From NCBI RefSeq assembly GCF_004337985.1, contig NW_021940918.1, forward strand, positions 3,689,285 to 3,753,284: a stretch of DNA of 64,000 nucleotides, read 5' to 3'. The position numbers and the translations under genes were made by a program. Of the stretch, positions 20,601 to 32,200 are shown piece after piece. The stretch is from Pyricularia pennisetigena (taxonomy: Eukaryota > Ascomycota > Sordariomycetes > Magnaporthales > Pyriculariaceae). The notes beneath the pieces are model-generated. The model made no database searches. It saw only the letters and a program-made list of their open reading frames with translations, and was not told where the DNA came from. The stretch's first letter is position 1. The number at the start of each line of letters is the position of its first letter.

Positions 20601-23600
20601 ACGAATCAGATTCTGTGTCTTTTTCTGGCTTGATTGCCAAGGTCATCTTGGAATTAAAAGGGTACTTAGCTACCTAGGATAATTCACTTCATAGTTCTGT
20701 CTCGCATACGTTTGCAACGTGGTTAATACATATTTTCTTGTTTAAACTCGTATCGTATTAATTGGAGATGATGATGATGACGACGATTCAATACCTGGTT
20801 AGTCCTAGCTGGTACTTAACTCTTTTTTCTGTATTACATTATCACCAACAAAGCCCTGGGTACTGAAGCTAAATTGTTCATGGCCTTGAGACGTGTTGAT
20901 GGTTCAGTGAATCAGCAACTTTCCTACTATTCACAATGTTTCTTTGGACTAGAAGATAGCAAATATTCAATGGTCATAATAGGACAAATAGAGAGAGCCG
21001 AGTCATCCAAGCGTTGTCATTTAAAGCCAAGTGCCACAGTAATCCCGAAATACATGATAAAAGTATAGTACTCTGTCGACATCTACCAGCAAACATCTCG
21101 AAACAGAACCAATCAAAAGATGGCTCAAGAATTAGGGTAGCTGCAATACTCTCGCCAACTCTTACATGTCCATAATCTTGTAACATGTAATACAGCATAT
21201 GAACCGATTATAGACATTGAGAGCATCACAGCCACCCCCACACCTACCCGGAGAAGTCAAGGCGGCAACACACGACGGATAAACACCCAGAAGCGGCCTG
21301 ATTGCTAGGCTTCCAAGCCAGGCCCACAAAGGCTCACTACTGTTGACCGCCCGGTCAAGTGCCCGGCCATGACCGGCCCTTGTTTCTTCATCACACCGCC
21401 ACACTTGACCGATAAGTGCAAGTACCTGATGCGGCATGCAACTTTTTTTTTCTTTTTTTTTTTTTAGGGCTGCAGCTTTACAGCGTCGCTGGATCCTCCA
21501 CCAAACTTCCACTCCCAGCCCACCGCCGGGCATAACAATGGTGGAGACCACGAGCCGCCAAGGGATCAAGGTCGGCCGAGGTCTGGGCTCTGATGCAGGT
21601 TCCCGCTCGGAGGAGCCAGAGGTGTGAGGGAGGGTAGGAAGACGGGCTCCGGGGAGGTGTGAACCTGGGGAGAACGAGTGAAAGGGTGTATAGCAGGGGA
21701 GTGGGGATCGTGCGGTGAATAGGGCTCTGGCCTGGTGATGTAAGCTGCATATTCTTGGTAGATGACGCTGTGACAGGGGTCCTTTGTTCTTTTTTCTATA
21801 TAAAAGTGCCGGTGGCGCTTTGCTGGAGAAGTTGAGCATAAAGAGACACAAAGACACGTTTTATACCAGGAGTATTGTTCAGATATATAGTGTTCAGTCG
21901 GTTTCATGGTATCTGCTTCCGCTTCTCTGTTATGGGTCTTTTACTTTGTATGAACTTCTGGACTCTTTTAGTGTGTTCAGCTTATAGAGTGATGACAGGC
22001 AAGGGTCCTCAAGAATTTCCCTGTTTAAATATCTATATCTGTCCGCGGCTAAAGGGGATGCGTGCACAAATTAACCGTATCCCGAAAGTCTTGTCTCTCA
22101 TGGGAATATGGTTTTCTGACCGCTTACACAAGAATACNNNNNNTCTCTAAACTGCATATATATCACTCAGTTCAAAGGCTCAGTTCAAAGTGCTGACCAC
22201 CCAACAGCAAGACACCTGCTGATGATCCAGTACAATACCGGGCTGAATGTGAAAGTCAAATGTCTAGATGAGGTCAAGGCTTCGACATATCGCACTTACC
22301 AGCTACCATGTAAACAAGCATAGCCAGGTATAGTACGAATTACAGCAGCTAACACTGAGTATCCTAATAGCTCTAGCGACATATGTTCAACGGGAAGACG
22401 GATAGTGAGGCTGCAATTTGATAACCTCAGGTTTCCAAAATTGCGGTGAACGTATCTGTGTAGGGTGGAGGTTAATCAGTGAGATAATGCAAAATCGAAG
22501 GCTAGAGGTGGTTTAGTTCTGACTGCACCCGTTGCATCATGGCTGCTTTCTAGGAGGGAAACTCATTGATCCAAACACAACAACACCGACCTCTACCGAG
22601 ATCTTAGCCCGACTCATGGAGTTTCCAGTTTTATTGTAATAATGGTTGTATTTTAACATAACATAAGTGATGACGGCTATTTTTACCGGGTCTTTGGAAT
22701 GAGAAGCGTTTCTTCTACGGAGGTCGCCGAAGGTAGTACATGCGCTCACAACCCCGCCATCTTGTCGAGCCAAGGCGGCCAACCGTTGAGATGATGACAA
22801 AACGAAAGCCCTGGTCCGTGGAATGTACGATGGTAAACGGACATTGAGCTGAAGGTAGGTAACACTCGCTTCCAAAACACCTTGAGGAAGAGTGACCAAG
22901 TTCCAAAGATGCGGAATTGAGAATTACTGTTGTGGCTGCATGAAGCTCAGACCCGATCAAGGTCCACCAAAAAGACCCAATGCGTGAGGTTATTTTGAAG
23001 ACTATAATCAGCCTGATATTATTATACTTCACCCTCAGTAAAACAACATATGCCTGCAACGTAAGGCTGGTTTGTACCCCTGCGGCAGTCTAGCAATAAG
23101 AGAAGAAGCTGTTTTATTCTAGTCTTTTTTTTTCTTGGCTGATAGCCAAAAGTTCCATTGTAGCGGTGAAACTAGACCGCTTTGGAGACTGCCTCTATGC
23201 AGGTAGCATCATGTCGCCGTCGTCATTGGCCGAGAACCCCGCGATTTCAGCTTCGCGCACGCCGTGAAGCTAACCAACTTGGGAGTTCTTGCAGCATCGC
23301 ATCCGTTAAAAAGACTGCCTTGCCGACTGAAAGGATGGATGGACTGACGGATCAAATAAAATAAAAAAAATAAAAAAGACCAGAGCATGGCCACCGGCAG
23401 CTACATTTTGCGCCCTAGGTTCGGATGAGACCCTGAACCTAATCACAACCGCTAAGGTACGGTATAGTCGGTCAAATCATCCGGCTCGAGCTCCAGGCTA
23501 TTTGGTTACTCCTGGGCGCAGCAATAGAGCATCGAGGAAATTTTATGTCAGTAACCGGATGACACCTTGGCTTGATTTGACGCACGAACCCGCGGTTTAG

Positions 23601-25967
23601 CTTCCGATTCTGGCGACCGAAGCCAAAGAAACGAATACGGAAATGTTCAGCTATCCATGATTTTGCATACTTTCACGGCATGGCCGACTCTTTAGTGATG
23701 AAAAGCCAATGCCAGAATACCCACACACCAAGCCTCGCGAGATTCCCTGTTGTTGAATATACCTCAAAGCCGCCCTAGATGCTCATACATTATACCCCCG
23801 GGCATTTGAAAAGGCTAAGTATTCTCAATAACTGTCAACACAGCCAGGGCCTCTTTTCTTTCTTTTTTTTTTTTTTTCCCTTTCTTTCTCGCCTAGGCGA
23901 CGGTTCCTCCGAGCATAGCCGCTTGCTCACAGGATGTGATGGAAGGAATACCGAATCAAGTAATTATCTAGAACGAAGAGGAAGCAGTAGAAGAAGCAAA
24001 GGAATTGAATAGCTGGGCAAAATTGGGGGTTTGGAGGCTTTGTAAGTGCCAAAATGGTTCCATCTCAAGTGCAATCAGTCAGCATGTACGCGATCAGACT
24101 GACCAATGTGGGTGCATGCGCCAAGTGCTTTGAAGTCAGCCCTGTTAGACGGAGAAAGCAAACTGTCTGCAAAAGTCGGGCATGTGAGAGATACGGCGAG
24201 TGTGAGATCAGGTGAGAACATGCATTTCCAGTCAAGCATTCTCGATAAAGACTGAGGAGAAGTGTATGGCCAACGAGTCGGACAGTTTCAGACGTGACCC
24301 AATCCGAGCCTTTCTGGAGCACATGAAATCAGTCCAATTGAGACTGTGCGGTTCGAAGTAGAATGTTTCCCAAGACCCAAATGTGGGCAGAGAGGCACCT
24401 ACCTACTCACAAGGTAGCAGTATTTTGCCTATGAAACTATAACTTCAAGTTACTATCAGCAATCAAAGTAATAAGAGTAATCAAATGTAGGTGGTACCTT
24501 AAGTAAGGACAGGGGAAGCAAGGAAAGCTTGACCGCCTTCGTACGGAATAACATAAACATAGAGTGGATTCCTACTGTAACGTGGTAACAACCCAGTCCA
24601 GCCCAGGATGAGGGCACCTGCCGCTCGGAAGGTTAAGGTAAGGCAATCTAAGATAAAATGTCTATCGTAAGGGCTTGCGTGGTACCGTACCTTACCTGGT
24701 ACTGGCTGGTACCTGCACTGTAGCACTAGAAACTGGGATGAAATAGTCCCCACCCCGAGTATCTTGGCGTAGGTAAGTTGACAGCACGTTGACGCGATTA
24801 CGGATACTGCTATTGCATCGCACCTGCCAACTTTTTCGCGCTAAGACACTCGACCCAAGTGCGACCCATGCGACGCCACGCCGTTTTCAAGGGCGAGTCA
24901 GGATTAGCGGTGCCGTTTATCCAGGTCGGCTCTGCAAAAAAAGAGAGGGAAAAAAAAATAAATAAAAATAAAAAAAGTTTAAAAAAAAATTCATGAGCAC
25001 CCATGATTTGCCGAGCAGCCATAGCAACTGAAAAACAATATCGGTTCTCAGTAGTAGCTACAAACTATATATGCTAGGCAGATGAATTTTTCTCACAGTT
25101 ACAGACCTCTTAACGACAGCCCTATTCCAATGATCTGGAGACCGACCAACCAAAGGAATGGAATTTTTCAAACCTCGAAATAGAGGAATAAATGATCGAT
25201 ATCGTGTCTTCCACATGCATGAATATGTATACTGTACCTGAACCCAATCTCCACAACAATCGTGTCTCGTGGGCGACCGAGGTACCTCACTAGTAACCTT
25301 CACTATCCGGCTGACTTACATGGAAGAGATACACTGTTGCATTGCTTGCTTATGCCATCAAAAGGACCCGAAATCAAGTCATAGATCAACCCATCAATCA
25401 TTGGTAGCATAGGTTCATCAGTTGGAACTGGATGCATCATGTACGATAGCAACACCTTTTACAACACAGCCTGCCAGCCATCCGGTCTGGTCCTACCTTG
25501 GGATCCAATATTTATTTTCTCCTTGTTGGAGCTGCGCCGACCCGCCGACCTCCTTTTATTTCTTTGACACTGCCGCCATTGGTATTTATATTTCTCGTGC
25601 CTTTCTTTTTGAAAGCATATAAACCTCTACAAGAAACCCCTAGACCTAGTACTGTTGATCATTTCCTCGGTGCCATCTTTGTTTTGATTTGTTTTTATTT
25701 ATTAAACCCTTACCTACTAACCTTACCACCTTCGTTAAGTACCCCACTTCCGCCTTACCCGCAACTCGAAGTGGCTACAAACCTTGGCATTCGATAGAAA
25801 GCGCGCTCGGAACAGAGAGAAAAAAAAATAATACGAACGAACGTTGACAAACAGAGTCTTCTTATCTTTTTTCCCCCCCTGAGACCTTATAACTGTACAA
25901 TTCCGTGTGCAATCGGCCGCGCCTGCTTCAATAAAACCTTATACGCAACGTTTCCAACTTAGACGAC
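20601..25967. other. Gene-poor intergenic region with a small gap
   Basis: About 5.4 kb with only short frames lacking protein character. It holds T-rich tracts near 21442-21467 and 23860-23878, an A-rich tract near 24950-24990, a GGTACC-rich cluster near 24655-24720 and six N at 22138-22143. The last few hundred bases have a TATAAA at 25618 and pyrimidine-rich stretches, and probably form the promoter and leader of the metacaspase gene. Confidence 0.55.
22138..22143. other. Assembly gap (6 N)
   Basis: Six unknown bases in otherwise unremarkable sequence. No gene crosses them as far as I can tell. Confidence 0.95.
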
Positions 25968-28166
25968 ATGTCTGGATACCCGGGCCAGGGCTACCACGGG
26001 GCGTATTCAGGCCCACCCCCAGGCCAATATCCTCAGCATTATGGCTAGTATGTCCAGTCGGTCGGGTCAAATCAATTTGTTCAATTGGCATTTTGACGAC
26101 TCAGAGGGAGCTCCTGTCGCCGTTGTCGCCGTTGTCGCCTGCACCTTTCACTCCTGCACATTTGCCATTCTCATTCAAAACTTTGATATTGAAAAATCAA
26201 ACTGACTTTCTTCTTCTCAATTTTAAGTGCTCCCCATAATGGTTATGGTCACCCATCTCCCAGTCCAGGGTACGGATATCATCAACCGCCACCACCACCA
26301 CCACCACCACCGCAGAATTATGGCGGCTATCATCAGGTGCGTGACAAAAATCATAGGAAAGGAAACAGCGGCAGGAACACATGGCAAACAGGAGCTGGTT
26401 GCGTGGTTGAGCAACGATTGCTTGTCGAATCCCTCCAATCCCCGTGTATACCTACCCGGCGGCTGCTTCCACACGTCAACAAAATAAAAGGATGTCCGAC
26501 AATCTTGCATGGGCTGGCGCTAGGGGCTAACTTTCAATGACTTGTGTCCGTTGCCCGCACAGCCACCACCCCAACAGTATGGTTACAACCAGCAGTCGCA
26601 CTATGGTCGTCAATGTAGGTTTGCGTCCCCTCATTCCCCAGCCTATCGCGTTTAGATCTATAGTACCGGATTTGCTATACCCGTGCCCGCAGCACGCGCT
26701 CGCCCCTGGAGGTTGACCGCATTACACGACAATACAAGAAGAAGAAAGAAAGAAAGAAATAGAGAAAAGAGAAGAGGAAGAGAAAAAAAAAATCACACTG
26801 CATCGCTAGACACGATGCCCTGCTTTTGTCGGCGGACTGCTGACAAGCCATTGGAACGCTCGACAACAGTCCCTCCCTCCGGCCCGCCCTCGTACGGAAA
26901 CGCGCCTCCACCGCCATCGGCTCCCCAGAATTTCGGCCACGGCGCCCCGCAGAACTATCACTATCAGTATTCGCAATGCACCGGAAAGAGGAAGGCGTTG
27001 ATGATTGGCATCAACTACTTTGGCCAGCGAGGCCAGCTCAGAGGCTGCATCAACGATGTCCGGAACATGTCAAACTACCTGATCGAAAACTACAACTACA
27101 AGCGCGAGGACATGGTACTCCTGACCGATGACCAGCAGAACCCCATGAGCCAACCGACCAAGCAGAACCTCCTGCGCGCAATGCACTGGCTAGTAAAGGA
27201 TGCAAGGCCAAACGACTCTCTCTTCTTTCACTATTCCGGTAAGTCGGCACCGCGCGCCCCTATACTTCAACGCCTCACGTCTTGAACGGCACAGAAAGAT
27301 CTGGCGTGCACATGTGCTGATTCGCAACCCCCCCATGCGCTCTTATACAGGTCACGGCGGACAAACAAAAGACCTCGACGGAGACGAAGAAGACGGCTAC
27401 GACGAAGTCATCTACCCGGTCGATTTCCGACAAACGGGGCACATCACGGACGACGAAATGCATCGAATCATGGTGATGCCCCTGCAGCCGGGAGTGCGTC
27501 TCACGGCCATCTTCGATTCTTGCCATTCGGGAACCGCCCTGGATTTGCCGTACATATATTCGACTCAGGGCGTCCTCAAGGAGCCGAACTTGGCAAAGGA
27601 GGCCGGCATGGGCCTCTTGGACGCCATGCAAGCCTACAGCCGTGGCGATATGGGCGGCGTTGCCAGCAACATTATTGGATTTTTCAAAAAGGCCACTAAT
27701 GGCGAGGAGGCCCGCAACATCACATTGGCGACCAAGACGTCACCTGCCGACGTCATCATGTTTTCGGGAAGCAAAGACGACCAGACATCGTGAGTAGATG
27801 TGCACCCCATAAACCGATCCCCCTATTGAAGCTTTTCGGCCTGTGGGATTCAGCCAGGGGATAGCCAGCTGACAAAGAATCCTTTGCTCGCAGTGCCGAT
27901 GCGGCCATAGCATCACAGTACACGGGCGCCATGTCATGGGCTTTCATCACGGCATTAAAGAAGAATCCCCAACAAAGCTACGTTCAGCTGTTGAATAGCA
28001 TCCGAGATGAGCTGGCGACTAAATATACCCAGAAGCCACAACTGTCGTGCAGTCATCCTTTGAGTAAGCAGCTAATCATCAGCGCATTTATGTATTGACG
28101 TGGTTCGTCGAGAAAGAAAATGCTGACTTTTGGCCCCTAGACACGGATCTAAGGTTCATCTTGTAA
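25968..28166 (+). CDS. Type I metacaspase
   Basis: Seven exons: 25968-26047, 26228-26336, 26563-26614, 26870-27238, 27351-27789, 27894-28063 and 28141-28166, giving 414 residues. All six introns have GT-AG ends and the phases match. The first three exons and the start of the fourth encode a Gly/Pro/Gln/Tyr-rich prodomain beginning [15 protein letters not shown], with a run of seven or eight prolines. The peptidase C14 core starts near [14 protein letters not shown]. The catalytic His is in HYSGHGG (about H205) and the catalytic Cys in DSCHSG (about C261). The 56-residue spacing equals that of yeast Mca1. The enzyme is expected to be a cytosolic, calcium-dependent Arg/Lys-specific cysteine protease involved in protein quality control and stress-related death. 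Intron 3 contains an in-frame ATG that could give a shorter form. Confidence 0.92.
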
Positions 28167-28506
28167 CCACAGCCGAGACCTATATATTCCCTTTTCCCTG
28201 TATTGACGCACAAACAGCATGTCGAAAATCCAGTTGTAATGATATTTCTTATTAAATTGGGAGGGACTTGCCATGCCTTTCTCTGCTTACACCTGTTTAT
28301 ACCCGCATGGGAGATCAATGACTTTTTACCAGCATGCAAGAGGTAAAGAAAACGGAGGGAACTCCATTGGAACAGCGGCATTTATTATAGCGACATTTTT
28401 TTTTTCATTTTGATCTCAAAGCATTTCTTTATCACGACTTATTTGCCATTATGGGTAGACAGGCTTGCATCTTGTCAGCGATTGGAATAGTTCTCCAAGG
28501 GATGGT

Positions 28507-28512
<6 letters not shown>

Positions 28513-28542
<30 letters not shown>
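28513..28542. repeat. Poly(T) tract of 30 nt
   Basis: An uninterrupted T run in the 3' flank of the metacaspase gene. It is followed 185 bp later by a 27-nt poly(A), so a transcript through both could fold back on itself. Confidence 0.85.
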
Positions 28543-28543
<1 letters not shown>

Positions 28544-28727
28544 TATATCGATCCTTGGCCGCCGCTGGTCCGACGTTGGTCGGGTTATCTATTCTGTTTC
28601 CCTTACAATAGAAACATTACTCTTAACTGTGCCCCTCTCTGCGTCATGGTTCGCTTGTCTCACGGTATATAAGCCTGCAGTTAGGAACCATCACACGAAC
28701 AAAGTTACGGCAAGATTACGCGGAGAC

Positions 28728-28754
28728 AAAAAAAAAAAAAAAAAAAAAAAAAAA
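28728..28754. repeat. Poly(A) tract of 27 nt
   Basis: An uninterrupted A run in the shared 3' region of the metacaspase and spindle-pole genes, complementary to the T tract 185 bp upstream. Confidence 0.85.
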
Positions 28755-29285
28755 TACGGGATGAAAGCTTTGATTAGGTGTTGAAAACAGGAAGCTTCAA
28801 CAATAAAATTCTCTCTCAATGCTCTTTCAACGCCTGACGCCCAGCTGATGATGGCAATCTCGATAACAAGACAAAAACTCCCACATAGGGTAGGTACCTC
28901 TTCCGCCCTGCAAAAAAAAACTGCAAATACCGGTATCATTTTGGTTGTCCAACTCCGTCCCAAATAATCGTAAACAAGGAAGGTCAAGAAGGGTGAATTG
29001 GTGGAGAAGAAAAAAAAAAAAAGAAAAGAAAAGAAAACAATAAACAAGGTATAATACTGTCCCGTCGAGATCTCCAAACTCCAAGCAGCAAGAGTAAACA
29101 AGAAAGAAATAGAAGGGGTCATAAACAAGCTGCTTAAAACAGACAAAGTTGGATTCGCTTCGGACATGAAAAACAAAAGCTCTCAACAAGGGTTCCACTT
29201 CCCAACATTCAGGTCAAGGACACAGAAAGAGTTGGCTGAGCCTAGGAAGAAAGAAAAAGAAAAAAAAAAATCATTCGCGGGAGCC

Positions 29286-32200
29286 TCAAAACTCGACGCT
29301 GAGCACGGTAGTCATGGTCGCGTCCTTGGGACGGATGGCGGGTGGTAATCCGGCCGCCTCGCGGTCGGCATCAAGTTTGGCATAGACCTGGGCGCGCCAC
29401 TCGTCGCGCATCTTTCGCATGCGGCTGGCCTTTTGCACCTTGTCCAGCGCCTCCTGCAGCCGTTGCCGCGTCTGGAGGTGGACGCTCCAGGCCTGGGCAG
29501 ACCGCTTGAGCCGGATCGTGAAGCGCACGGCATGGAGAGCGTGCTTGAGCTTGCGCATCGGCGTCGAAACGTCAATCTCGTGCTGCTTGCGCATGGCCCG
29601 GGAAGGCATCTGGCGCTCTCCAATCGTCTTGACGATCTCCCCGAGAATATCGAGGTCGAGCTTGTTGCTACAGACAGGATTAGACTAGTCAGTTCGGGGG
29701 TCATGGCATTTGCGGATTTCTACACTCGCATGTCGTTTGGTATGCGTTCTGAACTCACCATTCCTTTGCCACCTTCAGTTCGTGCTGAAGGTATTGCTTG
29801 CTTGACACTGCATCAAGCCGGAACCGCGACTCCCGCTCCCACCGGGCCTGCATCCACTCAATCTGCGTGACTAACCCTCGTAGCTCACGCTGATGGCGCT
29901 CTCGTTGCTTCTCGGCCTTCTCCAGAACCGCCTTGGCGTCAATATCGGTGCTCTGCACCGGCGCCTGGACTTCCCGATTCTTAGTTGGCTGTCTTGTCTC
30001 GGCGACTTCTGCCGGTTCCTTGACAGTCTCGGCCGCTTTGTTGTCGTTGTTAGCCGGTGCTGCGATGGCGGCGGCGTCTCTGCTTGCAAGGACCAGCGCA
30101 TTGGCCACGAGTGCGCCTTCGGCCTCGTCCTTGGCTCGCACTAGTTCGGCATTGCTGAGCTCTACGGCTCTCAGGTCCCGGCGCATCCGCTCGGCCTCCT
30201 TGCGGTAGACGGCCCTTTCACCCCGGACGCGCTCCAGCTTCAGACGGAGTGTTTCTTGCGCCTTGGACAGCTCCTCGGCCAGGGCCTTGTGTTCCCGCAC
30301 CTCGCGCTCAAAAGAGTCGGCCTCGATTTGCGCTTTGCGAAGCATTCCGTGAAGGTCTCGTCGTTCCTCGTTGCTGACCTCGGTTCGAGCGGTCAGGGCG
30401 CTGCCATGGTCTGTATGTTGCATCTCGTCTAGTGCTGCGGCATACTGATCCCGTTCACGCCTGTACCGCTCCACCTTTCCTCTGTACTTGATCAGAGCTG
30501 TTTCGCTGGCTGCTGCCGCTTCCTCGGCTGCGGCCCGAGCATCGTCCAGTTGCTGCTCCAATGAAGCCGCCTGATCTTCAAGATCCCCAATGCGCGCCTG
30601 AAGCTCGTCCTTGACGGCATCCGCGTCACGCTCCGCCTCCCGGAGTGCTTGCTTGAGATCCTGGCCGACTTGGTGAGCCAGTGTGAGCTGGTGGCGAAGT
30701 TGTGCCAGTTCCGACTTGCGTGCCGAAGGCGTGCGGGCATCCGCAGGCGAGGCCAGCAGGCGCTGCATCTCAGCCTCGTGCACAATGCGCTCCAGATCCG
30801 AGATCTGACGCTTGAGGTCGCGAACGGTGCTCTTGTGAGCGGCCTCGCGTTCGGCAAAGTCGCGCTCTTTTTGGCGGGCTGAGGTGATATCGCGTCGCAG
30901 TATAGAAAGATCGCTGTTGCCGTCAACATTAGCCAGGTTTGTGGTGATGGCCAAGCGGGCCTCGTAATCGTCTATGCGGCGCTCAAGCTCGCGGATCTTT
31001 CGCCGAGAAGCTGTCTGGGCCTGGGTGTCAGTCGACTGGCGGAGCTTGGCCTGGAGCTCCAGGATCTCGTGGGTGAGTCGCTCCTCCTCCTGGGCTGCCC
31101 TCTCGTTCTCCTCGTCCAACTGTCTTTCGAGCTCAAGTAGAGACTCCTCGAGCTGCCTGTTCTTCTCCTTCAGACACCGTAGCTCGGTTTCAAGCTTGTT
31201 CTTGGCAGTTCGAAGCGTAATGCGCTCAAAGTTGAGATCTAGAGTGTCTTCGCCCTGATTCCTGGAGACGCGGACCAGTTCGTTTTCTATCTCGGCCTTT
31301 TCGGTAGCGAGAACGACATTTTCCTCCTTGACACGCCTCAGCTCGCTCTCAAGTCTGGACTTGGCAGAGATGATCTCACTTCTTTGCAGCTCAAGTTGCT
31401 TGGTATGATCGTCTTGTTGTTTCACTAGTCGAAGTTCTGTCTCGACTTCTCGGAGACGCGAAGTAAGAGATCTGTTTTGGTCGCCCAGGCGCCGAACCTC
31501 GCCGTCTAGCTTAGACTTTGCCGTCAGGAGATCCAAGCGCTCCTGATCCAGCAGGGCGGTGTCCTGACCATGCAGCTTGGCGTCCTGAAGCTCGGCCTCG
31601 ACTTGCCTCAGACGACCAGCAAGTGACTTGTTTTCTTCCCTCAGGCGGCGTACTTCACTGTCGAGCTTCGTCTTTGTTGTGCGAAGGTCGACAAGTTCTT
31701 GGCTCACTACGTGGGCATCCTGACCACTCTGCTTCGCCAGTCTCAAATCGCTTTCAAGAGCTTCCCTTTCAGCCTGAGTCTCAGCCAGAGAAGCACGGAG
31801 AGAATACAGCTCGGTATTGACGCCGGCGAGCTGTTCCTGGAGAAGTTGTTTTTCCTTGGTCGTCTTTGAGAATTTTGTCGTAGACTCAGCCAGTTGGTCC
31901 TTGAGCCGTTGGATATGCTCCGAATTATGCTTGGCCACCTCTTGAGATACGGTGGTTGATTGTCTAACAGAAGTGGCTGCAGATTCTTGGGCTGACTTGA
32001 GCTGCTGTCGAAGATTCTCACACTCTCGTTTGGCCTGCTCCAGGTCTTGACTGGCCTTCTCTGATTGTTCGTCAAGCTCAACTTGTAAAACTTCAAGTTC
32101 GTCCTCGAGTCCCTCAACTTTATCGACCTCGCTTTGGTAATCCACCTGAGCCTGGCGAAGCTGCTCGCGAACAGCTGAAAGCTCGATCCGCAGATCCTCG

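Larger units (their letters stand above)
28167..29285. other. Intergenic region between convergent genes with long T and A tracts
   Basis: The 3' ends of the metacaspase and of the spindle-pole gene face each other here. A 30-nt T tract (28513-28542) and a 27-nt A tract (28728-28754) lie about 185 bp apart, and further A-rich stretches occur at 29010-29035 and 29250-29272. No coding frame is supported. Confidence 0.65.

Noticed and set aside
29433..30208. Overlapping plus-strand frames across the 3' end of the Pcp1-like gene
   Set aside because: They are antisense to the coiled-coil/PACT coding sequence and have no independent protein character.
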